The notes under the pieces: generated by a model
What the model saw: the letters and a program-made list of their open reading frames with translations, nothing else
Databases searched by the model: none
What the model was told of the DNA's origin: nothing
Origin: Reticulitermes speratus
Lineage: Eukaryota; Arthropoda; Insecta; Blattodea; Rhinotermitidae
Reading direction: 5' to 3'
Length of the DNA: 64,000 nt
Assembly (NCBI GenBank): GCA_021186555.1
Contig: JAJKFL010000005.1
Location: forward strand, 27,158,635 to 27,222,634
Made by a program: the position numbers and the translations under genes
Part shown: positions 1 through 11,844 of the stretch, piece by piece
Numbering within the stretch: position 1 is the stretch's first letter
Layout of the letters: each line of letters begins with the position of its first letter

Positions 1-412
1 TCACCTTTTGGTCATCTAGTGCCATGAGTTAACTTATTTAGACCTTTTCATCCCCATGTAATTTACTGATTCAATTGATTTCAGATTTGTAATATTTGTC
101 CTTCAGTCATCGCAAGATCACCTGTCACACCCAACTGTACAAGTTGAACATCTACTGTTTATACATCATGACCTACAGACTTTTGGAGTTCGACTAAGGG
201 ATTATTTTAATGAAAGGCGTTCCGTTTATTTTAAGGACGAATAATTAATAAAACTACACAGTCAAACAGCTATATTTCTTGTATTACTATCCTGTTAACA
301 ATAATCCGAAACGTGTCGTTTATTATTAGGAGGATATTATTGTACAATAAATATATTTGTCTTTGATGACAGTTTTATTAATTAATAGTCTAAGTGAAGT
401 TGTTAAATGTGG

Positions 413-770
413 TGCTGGAGAAGGATGGAGAAGATCAGTTGGACCGATTGTGTGAAAAATAAATATTACACAGAGTAAAGGAGGAAAGGAATATTCTGCA
501 TACAATGTAAAGAAGGAAGGGTTACTGGATCGGTCACATCTTGCGTAGGAACTGCCTTCTAAAACACGTTATTGAAAGAAACGTAGAAGGAAGAAGTGAC
601 GGGAAGACGAGGAAGAATATGTAAGCCGCAACTGGATGGCCTTAAGGAAAAGAAAGGATACTGAAAAATGAAAGAGGAAGCACTAGATCGCACTCTGTGG
701 AGAACTCGCTTTGGAAGAGGCTGTGGATCTGTCGTAAGATAGAACGCAGAATGCATGAGTCTAAGTGAGT
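413..770 (+). mobile_element. LINE 3'-tail remnant, type L1
   Basis: Degraded C-terminal end of a non-LTR retrotransposon reverse-transcriptase ORF, read on the plus strand across several frames. Recognisable pieces in order are WCWRRME, a VKEERNIL-like stretch, WIGHI/LRRNCLL-like, GRRGRR, and ALDRTLWRTRFGRG. The same segments recur in the same order at 41595-41960, which confirms a dispersed family. Frameshifts and stops break the frame and the endonuclease and RT core are absent, so this is a dead 5'-truncated copy. Family assignment comes from remembered insect LINE tails, not a search. Confidence 0.7.
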
Positions 771-1039
771 TTCGGAATGAATAATAAAAACATTTCCAGG
801 ATTTATTCTCCTAATTTTATTGTGGGTTTCCCCTCTATTTGCGAGTGCTATTCTCGGGTACATCAGTTTTGGAACATTGAGGAATTATTTATCACATAAT
901 TAATTGTCGTCACTGGTATTTCGCCATATCTAAGAATGAATTTAAAAAAATTGCAGTCGACATCACAAGGTAGTAACGGAATAACACCAACTGAAGCTGT
1001 GTGAGAACAAGATGCCATGGAGAGTATTGCCCTTAAAGG
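771..1039. other. No recognised feature
   Basis: AT-rich sequence between two LINE tails. It includes a poly-G run of about 12 near 1038-1049. No convincing gene or repeat was seen. Confidence 0.5.
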
Positions 1040-1345
1040 GGGGGGGGGGAAGTAACAGGAGAAGGAGAAAGTTGCATGAAGAGGAACTTCATAAATTGAG
1101 CTCTTCGCCGGATAGTATCAGGGTGGTGGGATATGTGGAACATAATGAGAAGAAGGAGACGCAAGAATAGGTATATTGTTAGTATTAAACATGATCTTAA
1201 AGAAGTAGTATTAGAATTTGTTAATTGGATTGAACTGGCTTGTGACAGGGTACAGTGGTGAACTCTTATAAGCACGGTCATAACATTTCGGGTTCCATAG
1301 CAGCAGAACCTTTCTTGACAAGCAAAATGACTATCAGCTCTGGGG
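1040..1345 (+). mobile_element. LINE 3'-tail remnant, type L2
   Basis: Very decayed copy of the L2 tail, best represented in this window at 46625-47010. Readable pieces include GEVTGE, a KHDLKEV-like stretch, NWIELACDRVQW, and then the non-coding end that starts with a 'cgggttccat' motif and a 'tttcttgac' motif near 1290-1320. The frame is broken several times. It is a truncated, inactive insertion. Confidence 0.55.
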
Positions 1346-1859
1346 AATGCTCTTTCTCTTCAGACTGCCGCTATGACCTTCCATTTAAAACACTTGAATT
1401 GGTTTTTGTGCGCACTTTATTGTATAAACGCTGAGAGCAGCCCTTGACCCTGCTAGTAACATTCATTATAGCCATTCCTTTTAAGAAAGGTCGTGTCTCT
1501 ATAAGAAGATATCTCAGGCATAATGCAATTACTTACAAACTAAAATCAGCACTTACAATTGAATGTTTTAAAAGTGACGTCACCAGTTTTCTCTCTCTCC
1601 ACACGGGACTACTAGGTTTAGGCATGGAATATTTAAAACCGCATAAGCTGCAAAGCTGCATAGGTTTGTAGCGTCGGATTGCATTAAGAAAAAAGGATCT
1701 GTAATGGCCATAAGGTATATTATTTTAAGGATCCTGGCGTAGTGGTGGAGGACCTATTATGAATATGTTCCTTAGTATTCTGTTGACAGTTTTGAAAATA
1801 AATGGACAGTCATACCTCTAGTAAAGGCACAAAACGACAAACAAATGTATTTGGCTTCA

Positions 1860-2085
1860 ACAGTAAAGCTTGTGGCTTGTATTGGGTAGGTCCCTGTGTC
1901 GAATCTCGCCCGGGACCCCGGCTATCCTGAACGAGACATTCCATCATTTTCTTCATTCCTTTAGATATTTTCATGATAAAACCAGAGACATGCTCGTTTA
2001 CTTCCAAATACTTCCAAATTCTTGATTCACCACCCATTCTATTATCCGACGCTGTAAAGCCTGTAACACTAACAGTGCCGTAAAA
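1860..2085 (+). mobile_element. SINE-like repeat, family S4
   Basis: A B-box-like tRNA remnant (gtcgaatctcgcc near 1898) is followed by a body that runs through 'ttcattcctttagat' to a tail containing 'cgacgctgtaaagcc' and 'aacagtgccg'. The same body and tail recur at 2140, 6037 (minus), 8015, 11845, 27785 (minus), 54235 (minus) and 63435. That argues for a dispersed tRNA-derived SINE. The copy is old and has no clear target duplication. Confidence 0.5.
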
Positions 2086-2139
2086 AGCATAAATTATTCC
2101 ATACTCCCTCCAGGCTAATTCTGGGACATTATATTAAAG

Positions 2140-2245
2140 AAGGAAACAGCCGCTTCCTTCCAAATCCTCTCCAATTCGTTTGGCAATTATCCCATCATTC
2201 GATGCTGTATAATCTGAGACACTGACAGCGGGGTGAAATAACCAC
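2140..2245 (+). mobile_element. SINE-like repeat S4, 3' part
   Basis: Only the body and tail of S4 are present ('ccttccaaatcctctccaatt', then 'gatgctgtataatctgagacactgacagcg'). It follows the previous copy by about 60 bases in the same orientation. Confidence 0.45.
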
Positions 2246-2339
2246 AAATAAAAAATAATAAATACGATGACATGAAGGCCGTTCAGACTACGGAGAAAAG
2301 GTCCACAAGTTGTTAATCTCGGTAACAGATTTATCAAGG

Positions 2340-3404
2340 AGACAGCTAGTTACAAATTTAATTTATCCATGTTCCGTTCAGTAAGATGATTTTACAGTGT
2401 TTATTCCAACAATTATTGTGCAGTTTCTGTAATAAACATCGTAAAAGCTAGTTACAAGTTCGATAGGATTGCTATGAAGACATACTATCCTGATTGACGT
2501 AGGGAAAGACATGGTTCATGTCTTACCTCGATGTAGCTTAGCCTGTAGAGCTGGCGTGCAGTACTCGTGTAGCTGATTTATGTTCAACAGCAGAAGGTAT
2601 CGGAATGAGCTAGCCTCTTTCACCTTTAATCGTCTGTTTGATCTAACCTTCTGTCTCTATACACCGTATAATTAATATCTTGGATGGTGTTATTTAATTC
2701 TTGTAGAGAGCGTACGTGTAATTGTGGGTTGGAAATACTTCACACTTTCCTTTTATCTTTAGGATTTTTTTATTAACAAACAACGTACCAACGCTCCTAG
2801 TAAGGAACTAGTCCTGTAAAATCAAACAAAGCATTTGCTATGGTATTTTGAGTTGATGTATTATGATTTAATTATATTGTATTAATATCAGAATTTTCAC
2901 TCACAGTACAACTTATATTTCTGGGTATCCACATTCGAATATACACCCTACCCAATACATAATTTAGCAACATGGCACCATTCTCAAGTCATGGATATTG
3001 GAATGCCCTTATGTCATGACGAAGTAATATAAATAATACAAAATGAATTTAAGTAGAATGTAAAGTAATTATTTTTACTTAATATGCATTCATTAAAAAT
3101 TGATAAAACATATAATTATTGAAGTCGTAGGATACCTCTAATTACATTTGAGTCTGAGTACCGGTCAGACCAGCAGCGAAGGCACAGTACTCCACCAACT
3201 GCACCCGTTATCAAAATATACGTCCGTCAATGAAATGATATGTAGAGGACATAAGAGAAGGAAATTTCGTCACTACTGCACGAATACAGCCATAGCAACA
3301 GGGCTATATACCGAAGAAGAACCAAAGGGAGAACAACGTACCCGTAGCAAAACAACGAACGTAGCAAACATGTCATACTACCAATAAGGACATTCGACGA
3401 TACA
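2340..3404. other. Intergenic, no recognised feature
   Basis: AT-rich sequence. Short open frames here (for example 3148-3387) have no recognisable protein features and are not supported as genes. Confidence 0.5.
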
Positions 3405-3406
3405 TA

Positions 3407-3998
3407 CAGGGTGATTCGGGAGGAAAGGTAATATTTTCGGAGGTTATAATATCGGTCATTCTGAGAAAAACGTCCATGTGAGCATGTGTCTAATTCCGAA
3501 TGGTTACCGAAATACAGTTACACATACAAAAAAAAAGCATTGTGAATGGTAATAAAGAAACTGAAATTACTTAATGTTAATTTAATTTTAATTTTAATAT
3601 AATGTTTAAATGACAAATTTGTTACACAGAAGTGACAAATTTGTTACAGTTTACAATAAATACTCGAAAATCCCACCGTTAACCTCAATGCACTTTGCAA
3701 CTCGTGTGCGGAGATCGCGTGTTTTTCGTCTGAGTTGATCTTCACATTTCTTTATGTTGGCAGCTGCATCCAAAATGCGAGCGAACAATTTTTTTCATGT
3801 ATACACTTTTTTTTTGTAAACTTCGCTCTTCATCTAACCCCACAGACGAAAATATAACGGACTTAAGTCTAGAGATTCAAACAGCTCTATCTGAGTAACT
3901 ATTCAGAATTAGACACATATTCATACGAACTTTTTTCTTCTCACATGACCGATATTATCACCTCCCAAAATATTGACCTTTCTTCCTGAATCACCCTG
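3407..3998 (-). mobile_element. Deleted mariner-superfamily DNA transposon with TA flanks
   Basis: The ends are inverted repeats: plus end CAGGGTGATTCGGGAGGAAA at 3407, and the reverse complement of 3998 backwards reads CAGGGTGATTCAGGAAGAAA. Similarity continues inward through a shared 'ATATCGGTCA' block for about 100 bases. Both ends are bordered by TA (3405-3406 and 3999-4000), the duplication expected of the Tc1/mariner superfamily. The inside is only about 590 bp and keeps just the last ~40 codons of a transposase on the minus strand. It is therefore an internally deleted, non-autonomous copy. Confidence 0.8.
3651..3770 (-). pseudogene. Transposase C-terminal fragment
   Basis: Minus-strand frame ending in TAA at 3651. 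It reads roughly 40 residues with motifs such as IKKCEDQLRRK, RDLRTRVAKCIEVNGG and FEYLL before the stop. A basic, Arg-rich end of the form 'R-x-R-V-x-x-C-I-x-x-x-G-G-x-F-x-x-L' is typical of the C terminus of insect mariner-like transposases, including proteins annotated as DUF4817. The catalytic core is missing. It lies inside the TA-flanked element at 3407-3998. Confidence 0.6.
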
Positions 3999-4004
3999 TA
4001 TAAC

Positions 4005-4650
4005 AAAGTGGTGTTTCTCAGCCACACTGCACATTGTCAAAAAAAGTAATACGAGTGTATGTGCAATCATGACGAGAGAAACCACAATCAGATGCGACAA
4101 TAATTAGTGGCACCCTAAGAAGTAAAAAACTGCATGTCTTATCACTTTTAGTGAACACTTAATTAGTAAGATTATCTGCATTTTATATTTTATTTACTTC
4201 ATTTTTTATAATTTTTCTCTTTTCACGGAATCGGTCCATTGTACTATCGATTGTTTGTGTAATGTTAGGCATCCTGAGGATGGCTCTGTGATACTGAAAT
4301 TTGTAACAAGTAGTGTCTATATTCTAAGGTGAATATCCACAAGTATATGTAGTATTGTGGCTGAAAATTCTAAATTAGTACAATTTATCTGGTAACCGAG
4401 AGAGTCAAGTTATTTTGCTTTGCTGTAGGTGAAAACGGTAACTTCAGTCTGGGGGGAGGAGGTTTTGTGTTCCTGACTATAATGCTGTGACCTTCATGTA
4501 GCTAGATTAACAGCAAGTGTTGCTGTGAATGGTATAGACTAATTCTTAGTTGTTAATTTTTCTCAGTTAAATAACATTGTTAAATAACCTAATAGTCCAG
4601 TTTCCTCACACCCAGATGTGCTTACGTCTGCCCAGTTAACACTTTTTCTG
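4005..4650. other. Intergenic, no recognised feature
   Basis: A short 'aggatggctctgtgatactgaaatttg' stretch near 4275-4303 faintly recalls the half fold-back motifs elsewhere in the window. It is too weak to call. Otherwise unremarkable AT-rich DNA. Confidence 0.4.
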
Positions 4651-4654
4651 TCTT

Positions 4655-4860
4655 ACGAAAATTAAAGGGGGATATTTAAGTGGGTCTGACATAAATAGGA
4701 TGGGAGGGCCTGAACTGGATTTGTGTGATTCAGGATAAGAACAGTTGGCGAACTGTTGTGAAGACGATAGTGAACTGTCGGGTTCCATGAAGTGCGGGGA
4801 GTTTTTTGACTAGCTGCGGACGTATGGGTTTCTGAAGAAGATTCTGCTCCGTGTAGTCAC
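4655..4860 (+). mobile_element. LINE 3'-tail remnant, type L2
   Basis: The end of the L2 coding tail (GxxGLNWI-like, then IQDKNSWRTVV-like) is followed by the family's non-coding end: 'cgggttccatgaagtgcggggagtttttt', 'gactagctgcggacg' and 'tctgaagaagattctgctcc'. The order is the same as in the clearer copy at 46625-47010. Truncated and inactive. Confidence 0.65.
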
Positions 4861-5690
4861 TTAGCTACTTGTCTGTTAGATAATGGCATTTGAACGGAAC
4901 AAATCCTTTTATAACTTGATATTTCAGGCACACTTACATGTCGATTAGATGGAAACACAACGACTTAGTCGTATTTTGTGTTGTAACAGCTCGTATATCT
5001 ATGCAGCATATCATGAATGTATCGCTTGCTACAAAGTTTTTAGTTTCTACGGGTGGTTTGTGCAAGACGTAAGGGGGAAAAAATGTATAGACAATGTTTA
5101 TTGCAAACTGATAATCGAAAAGGCGTATCATAAATGAGAAGGATGTTAGAGGATTAGATTGAAAAGATTTGAGTTAGCTTGAACTCTGTCAATGTAGTTT
5201 CACATAAAAGCACGGGCTAGCTATATAACTGTCAGCTTTGTAAATAATAGTTCTACCGTTTAGGCTACTACGGAATTTATTTTGTTGCTATGCTGTATAG
5301 AAGTAGATCCATTAAGGTACTTCGTACCACCTGCGAAGTTGATAATGTATTTGCCATTGCGTAGTCACAGTACACCTAGTTTTACCACTTTGGGAGTGTT
5401 AATTAATTTATAGTTAGAAGATATACTTTGCATATACCTATATTAATTGTAAGTGCTTTTGACTCAGGTAAGGTCAGCTTCTTTAACCGTAAGTTTAATG
5501 TCATAGCAATTCACACGTGTGTGATTTCAGAGACGTGGCAGACCATCTGGTGACAAGCATGAGCTAATCGGACACAGAATGTCGTCATCTACGAAATTGT
5601 GTAATGCTGGACACAAAATTGTATGTAGACTGTAAGAGTTACAATGACGATATTTGAGCTATTTGCTGTCTTTATATATGTACTTATGCT
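4861..5690. other. Intergenic, no recognised feature
   Basis: Short open frames on both strands around 4934-5137 overlap each other and show no protein features. Nothing supportable. Confidence 0.5.
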
Positions 5691-5691
5691 T

Positions 5692-5960
5692 ACAGCCGAT
5701 AGCTGAGCCAGTGTAGTAAGTGGACTGCAGGAGAATCAAAAGTTTGATTTCTGTCATAGGCAAGGATTTTTGTTTTGCCACAGTGCCCAGACCGGCGCTG
5801 GCAACTAGTGTCATATCCCATGGATACTGGGGGTTCTTTCCTAGGCGATAAAATGGGACATGACATGAAAGTGGCCGCCTGTATCTACTGGCGAGAGTAA
5901 TAATGCGTGGAGCTATACCTCAGCTCCTTCATATGTCTTCAGGGCGCGGTCCTTAACTAA
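5692..5960 (+). mobile_element. tRNA-derived SINE-like repeat, family S6
   Basis: The start carries A-box-like 'gatagctgagccagtg' and, about 35 bases later, B-box-like 'gtttgatttctg', as in a decayed tRNA head. The body includes 'cccagaccggcgctggcaac' and 'aaatgggacatgacatgaaa'. No second copy of the body is obvious in this window, so the family call rests on the tRNA-like head alone. Confidence 0.4.
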
Positions 5961-6036
5961 ATTCAGGATAATTTTTTACTTTTATTTATCTCCTTATTTA
6001 GCTATTTATTGATTTAGCTATGGTTCACTGAATTAC

Positions 6037-6245
6037 ACTGTCAATAGCTCAGGCTATATAGAGTCAAATGGTAGGATTAGTGAATAGTGGATTGGAAAGG
6101 ATGTGGGTGGGTGAAAGTTTGGTCTAATTTGAGGTAGACTTGTTATCCTGGCATTTGCTTCGAAGGACTGAAAGAAAAGACTATAAACCGCTGTCAGCAC
6201 CCGGTCTTCAGACAGAAACTTGAACCCGAGACTTTCAAAACACAA
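6037..6245 (-). mobile_element. SINE-like repeat S4, reverse orientation
   Basis: Tail first on the plus strand ('cactgtcaatagctcaggc'), then the body 'ggattggaaaggatgtgg', ending in an inverted B-box ('gaacccgagactttc'). It matches the S4 order in the reverse direction. Confidence 0.55.
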
Positions 6246-6249
6246 GTGC

Positions 6250-8010
6250 TAACACTCGAACGTTCCTTAGGACTTGTTTCTTTTCAGAGTAATAGTTCTT
6301 TTTTACTGTCGTAACTTGAAATGAGCCATGAAACTCTCTTCCAAGTCTAAAAACGAAAAATATTCGTTTGGGTATATAGGCATTCCCCAGTCGACAAGAC
6401 ATAAAGAACACCGCCATTTTCATTAAATGCTATAGGCTAAGCCTATGAAATGTGTAATTAGTACAGCGTTTTTAAACTGAACAACAGGCATACGTACAGA
6501 TTTGTCAGTGTGCAAGAATTTTACTAATGAATATGCTTATTCGATGACGGAGTATGAGTTGATAGGGTTTGGAATGACAAATGATTATTCTTTCTGTAAT
6601 TGCGCCGTGGTTAGGTTGAAACCCACGACCGTTTTCCCCAAAGCTTCTTTTATCTTTACCATTAAACACGAGTATAAGAAGAAAGACGTCACTACTGGCT
6701 TCATTCTGGAGACGACGTAAGAAGTTTATGTTCCTGTATTTCCCTTCTCTGGTGTTAATACGTGCCAAACTAACATATAAATGCACGATAGACTTCAGAA
6801 TTCTACCCACCTTCATTTAAACTTTCGATCAATTTACGTTTAAATGGGCTTTGGGTATTTTTCTTATTTTCTTTTCATCTCCAATCTTGCTTCTTGTTCT
6901 GGGGACTTCGGTTAGTAGTTCCGATGGGAGACGGGCCGTATTTGGTAAAGTTTCTACTCATTTCTCAGTATTTACAGGTGAATGCAGGGATAATACTTTG
7001 GGATAGTCTGCCTCCTCTTCATTTGTCCATACACGGGCCTTATCATCTTATTTTATTCAACGCTATAGGGTTTACAACCCTGCTGTTGAATTCAGCGCCT
7101 ACACGTAACCTAAGACGCCTCCCCCTAAAAAACAATATTTGTTATATATGTCTAATAATCGGTAATTGACCAGAAGCTGTGATGTAATGGCTTACCTGTT
7201 TCGTGTCCGAATATCGAATTTTTGATTTGAGATTTTTTTTACCCTCTTATTTTCTGGTTCACATCCACGTCCCTCCCAATTATCTGAAAGGCGTTTTTAA
7301 AGTTGAAGTTTTATGACATAGTGATTATTGTGCAAGGGACGCGTAACTAGTGGCTGTGTTCAGATTAATGTAAAGAAACGATTACAGTCGATGTAATTCG
7401 ACAGTATTGTAAACTGTAGTTAGCCTTGGAGTAGTGTGGAGCAGTATGCGGGAGTGTCGGGTGTGGTTAGACTAGGAGTGGTTACACTTCCCCCTACTTT
7501 TACGGTTATTGTAGTGACCACTGCTATGGTAGCTCGGACACAACGTGACCTCTGCTTCACGGACCCCACCATTAACCCACGCTGAGCCGAGTGCAGTGCC
7601 CAGTATGGCGGTTTCTGTAGTTCCTTGATGCCATGCTTTCTTCTTGTTCTTGTTCTTCTTCTTGCTTGTTTTATTGCTTGATTGCCGCACGATATGCTTG
7701 AAATAAAGTTTGAAATGAGCTGTTACGAATTTATTCCCAAAAGGATCCCCTCAATTTCATTTATCCCTTGCCATTCCAGTTTACTGTTGTAACTCGGTAC
7801 GTCCATGGCAACACACTGCTGTGTTTGAAGGATCGGTCAAGACGTTGTCTTAAGTGATTCAGTGGACATCCACAAGAAATGTCAGAAATGTTACCGCTGC
7901 GTGCTTGTTGTGATCCCCTTATTTGTGCATTAAAATAGGCCAGGACAATTTGTGTTGCAGATGATGTTTCTTTCAGTCATCCTACAATATCCCATTCACC
8001 GAAAGTGGTT
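6250..8010. other. Intergenic, no recognised feature
   Basis: Overlapping short frames at 6502-6816 and 7472-7690 have no recognisable domains. One is Lys/Asn rich by low complexity. Nothing supportable as a gene. Confidence 0.5.
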
Positions 8011-8014
8011 ATCG

Positions 8015-8215
8015 AATGAGTAGCATCTCCGCTTCACATTCGACAGATTTCGGGTTCAAATTTTAGCACGAGACCGACCAGTCTGTTGTAGTGATTTGAT
8101 CCAGTTCCTGCATGGTAGTACCTCAGATTAGATTACGATCCCTTGCTTTCATATCTCTTCTAATTCATTATTCTCTAATCCTATTCTCTGAGCTACTGAC
8201 AGTACGTTTAATAAA
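8015..8215 (+). mobile_element. SINE-like repeat, family S4
   Basis: A tRNA-like 3' half with B-box 'gggttcaaattttag' near 8051 follows an A-box-like 'agtagcatctccgctt'. Then come 'ctaattcattattctctaatcc' and the tail 'gagctactgacagtacg'. This matches the S4 order. Confidence 0.5.
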
Positions 8216-8219
8216 ACAA

Positions 8220-9725
8220 AAATTTGCAAAAAAAGTACTCAATTCTACGCTATCTAATATCAGAACCTGATATATTAAGCGAAATAACTGCGTAACCACC
8301 CAACCAAATTGGTTCAGTCAATGAAGTTGGATGAACGATGCATCACTTTTCGCTATTTGTAAGTACCAACGTCGAACAGCATAGAATTACGTGTTTGTTT
8401 AAGTGGCAATTTGTTAACCCACAACGGTATGTGTATGTGTGTTCATGCTTTTGATAACGACCTGCAGGCAAATTACCATAGCCAGGCATTTAACATTGCG
8501 CTCTACTGCACAAGTGCAATGCATGCTATTAGTAAGTACTTACTTGACTTCATTCTTTAGCGGCGGTGAGGGTCATTGCTTCAAGCAGGCTCTACAGTTT
8601 GTGCAAACGAAATCAATTTTTACCCAACGTTAACAATGACGTAGTTCTGGGTAGAGAAATTACGATATGTAGAAAGAAGTGAGGATATCTAGCTTAGCGT
8701 AATGGTTATGGTGACGTAACAATTCTGGCTTCTCCGCTCTTCTGTTGCCTTTATACTTGCAACTTGTGATTGCTACAATTTCACACCGTCTTATAAATAA
8801 CGCAAAACAGGGGGACCGTTGAATAAGCCTCTCCAAAATAACATTTAATTAAAATTAGTCTGAAGGTTCTCGAGGTATAAGATGATGCAACATAAAATTC
8901 CCGTTTGTTTAGTGAATCTTTGGCTTTTATGAAAATCACGGAATCCGTTACCTAGTAGAGTTTCTCAAGAAGTCTTCTAATTTAGGTAGATGCCGATTAA
9001 ACGTCAGGGCCTACATCAATTTTGCACCAACATATTAAAGTATTCCGTCTGACGGATCTAAAATCATAAATGCTCACAAGGAGTGTGTGCTTGCAGATTC
9101 TTTGTTCATTAGAGTATATAATTTATACTTTCTAGCCATACAAGCAACTGTGCTGTTTGAAGACACTTCCCGCTTCTTGCGATCTGCATATGCTAATTGA
9201 AACAAATCATGTATTTACAGTTGTAATTCAAACCTGCTTGAATCAGAAGGTCAAAATGTGAATAAGAAGCTTAAGGAATAAATGGAGGAACGAGAATAAC
9301 AAAATTTATGTGTTTAAAATTATTGGTACAATAGTACATGCAAATGAAACTAGATCACAAATCATTTAGACTCGTAAACATGTTTGGTGTAGCGCAGTAC
9401 GTAACAATAGGAAATGTACGTGCAGGAATGACATTTATGCCGAAGAATGTCATTGCTGTACAAAGATCTGACTTATGTTCAAGTTCCATTCAGTCGTAAC
9501 CAGACATCTTGACGACTTTGCTATGCCGGATTTTGTATTCTGTCTGGCTTACTGACGGCGAAGCGAAGTCACGTCAAGATGGAAATACTCGTATTTTCCT
9601 AGTGGTGCAGAAGTATTTCTTGTAGTGTGCAATGAACACGCAGCTGCGAACAGCTGACAAAGGGTGGACCTCCAACTTAAGGGTTGCGTCTATTATATCA
9701 AAATTTAACAGTGAAATAAATCTAC
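8220..9725. other. Intergenic, no recognised feature
   Basis: No repeat or gene recognised on either strand. The only notable compositional change is the start of the GT-rich tandem repeat at its right edge. Confidence 0.5.
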
Positions 9726-9727
9726 AT

Positions 9728-10130
9728 TATCAAATTTACTGTATGTATTTTGTTTTGTATGTGTATGGGTGTTTTTGTAAGGTGTGGATGTATTTGTAAG
9801 GTATGGATGTTTTTGTAAGGTGTGGATGCTTTTGTAAGGAGTGGATGCTTTTGTAAGGTGTGGATGTTTTTGTAATGTGTGTACGGTGTTTCTAATGTGT
9901 GTATTTGTATTTACTGTATGTATTTTTTTTTGTATGTGTATGGGTGTTACTGTAAGGTGTGGATGTATTTGTAAGGTGTGGATGTTTTTGTAAGGTATGG
10001 ATGCTTTTTTAAGGTGTGGATGTTTTTGCAATATGTGTACGATGTTCTAATGTATGTACTTGTATTTACTGTATGTATTTTGTTTTGTAATTGTGTATAG
10101 TTTGTTTTGTATTGTTACTTTTATGTATAT
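9728..10130 (+). repeat. Minisatellite with higher-order repeat structure
   Basis: A basic unit of about 20 bases ('tttttgtaaggtgtggatg') is repeated with variants about five times in each block. Blocks of roughly 175 bases open with 'actgtatgtattttgttttg' or a close variant and 'tatgtgtatgggtgt'. Two full blocks begin near 9737 and 9913 and a third, partial one near 10067. The strand is G+T rich. Open frames across it simply translate the repeat. Confidence 0.85.
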
Positions 10131-10149
10131 TATATGTCCATTTGTATTG

Positions 10150-10226
10150 TGTGTACTAGTGTAAGGACTACTGCCACCGGGTGAAAACCCAATTGCAGTA
10201 AATAATAATAATAATAATAATAATAA
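10150..10226 (+). mobile_element. Probable LINE 3' end with (TAA)n tail
   Basis: The stretch 'ggactactgccaccgggtg', then 'aaaacccaattgcag', runs directly into nine or so TAA repeats (10199-10226). A unique sequence ending in a trinucleotide tail is the usual 3' end of some non-LTR families. No coding part is attached. Confidence 0.45.
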
Positions 10227-10229
10227 AAA

Positions 10230-10440
10230 TGATATCGGATTGCGACAGATTGTTAGTAACCAGAATAAGAGTTGTCAATGAGAGTTTAGTGAGTAGGCTT
10301 ATGTGTCTTGGACGGTGGCTTCGTGGAAGGTCTACAAGGAGATGGAAAAATGAAATTGAGGTAGATGGTGGCGAAAGAGGCTAGGAACGTGGGGGGTTAA
10401 CGGGATTGACTGAAGTTTGTGTCCAGTGATGGGTTTTATT
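10230..10440 (+). mobile_element. Possible LINE tail remnant
   Basis: A weak frame with RGRSTRRWKNEIE-like residues resembles the basic 'GRPRRRW' region at the C terminus of insect LINE ORF2. It is too decayed to assign to L1 or L2. Confidence 0.3.
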
Positions 10441-10661
10441 ACTAGCTGCGTTGAACGCTAGGGTTTTAGTACTATAGATTTAGATACTATGGAGCTATAT
10501 TATGGATATGGATGTCTCGCACGATTTGACTAAATTGATCCTACAATGAATGTAATTCCCAAAAATTTTATCATAATTTTGCATAGATAATGGATGGATA
10601 GTCATGTATTAATTCGCGGTACGGTACCCATAATTTCCATAATCACAATCGCCTCTACCAC

Positions 10662-10707
10662 GACGACCACCACCATCACCACCATCACCACCATCACCAC
10701 CACCATC
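10662..10707 (+). repeat. (CACCAT)n-like microsatellite
   Basis: Imperfect repeats of CACCAT and CACCAC, about seven units. Confidence 0.85.
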
Positions 10708-10709
10708 TA

Positions 10710-11840
10710 GCACTTAAGGAGTCTGTCCGCTTGTTCAACCTTTCGTCCTATTGTCTTGAAAAGGTCTTTCTTTTTGCCTTGACCCACGTCTTTTGTAATT
10801 GTTGTAGTAGTTTCCAAAGGGCCCGTTTGCATTTTGTCAAAGGTTGAAACCATTTCTTTTCATATTTCTAAATTTTGTTCAGTGCGCATTCTCTTTTTAA
10901 TTATTTTAACATGTCCGCATTTTCTCATTGTCCATCCTATTGTATTTCGTCTTTTGTCTCAAATTTTATTTCAGCACCTTTAATTCTAATTCTTGCTGCA
11001 ACTAACTATTCAGTTTTTTGTTTTACGTCCTGGATTTTGTGGGTTATGACGCCGTGTAATGTGGTAGGTGGGTACCAACTTTGTCCTAGAGATATACTGC
11101 TTCCATTCAAGGAATAAGAATTTTCACCGCCACAATAACCTAAAGCTTATTAAAATTGTTTGTTTATTTCTGCCTATTGCTGATCCCTTTCTCTTTGATT
11201 CTTACTTCCTTCAAATTCTTTTAATTTATTTTTATCTTTCTCTTGCGCTGTCTTTTTGTCCCTATAGGCCCAATTACTTTGATTACCTTTATTTCTTTTT
11301 CCATCAGTTTTCCACTTTCTTCTTTTTCTTCTATATGGAATAGAGCCACAACCTGTTTTAAGTACCATCCGATTTTTGAAGAGACGCGTCCTTGAAAATT
11401 TAAACTGCTTTGCAGTTCATATTTGCGTGATATGCGTTCTGTCACGGGTAAAAAAAAATAGTATATTTGGCCTTGACCTTTGTAGCAGAATTGGACGACA
11501 TGTACCAGCATCCAGTGCTCTGATCTCGAAAATCATATTCAGGCAGATAACTCTCATTATACGGTTTTTATATTGGCCTGAACGTGGCCATTAGGCTCAC
11601 GTGGTCTTGCAGTCAATATCACTGCGCGTGTCGTGTCATGGAATGAAGTGCTTGTACCTGAGGTTCATTATCCCGAAGTTTTTTGTGATATTCTCAGTTA
11701 TCTCAAACGAGATCACATCCTATTTTTCAAGGTCAGTAACTTGCTAATATATAAAACTCTTAAGCAATCTCGATGTATTTCATTTTCTCACAATCTGTTG
11801 TCTCAGATTCATTTTAATATGGGCATTATTTGCACTGAAT
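10710..11840. other. Intergenic, no recognised feature
   Basis: A pyrimidine-rich segment near 11180-11340 opens Phe/Ser/Tyr-rich frames on one strand and Lys/Glu-rich frames on the other. This is a composition effect, not evidence of a gene. Confidence 0.5.
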
Positions 11841-11844
11841 ACCG

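Noticed and set aside
9705-10031. 108-codon minus-strand frame
   Set aside because: It is only the translation of the tandem repeat (HPHL-type units).
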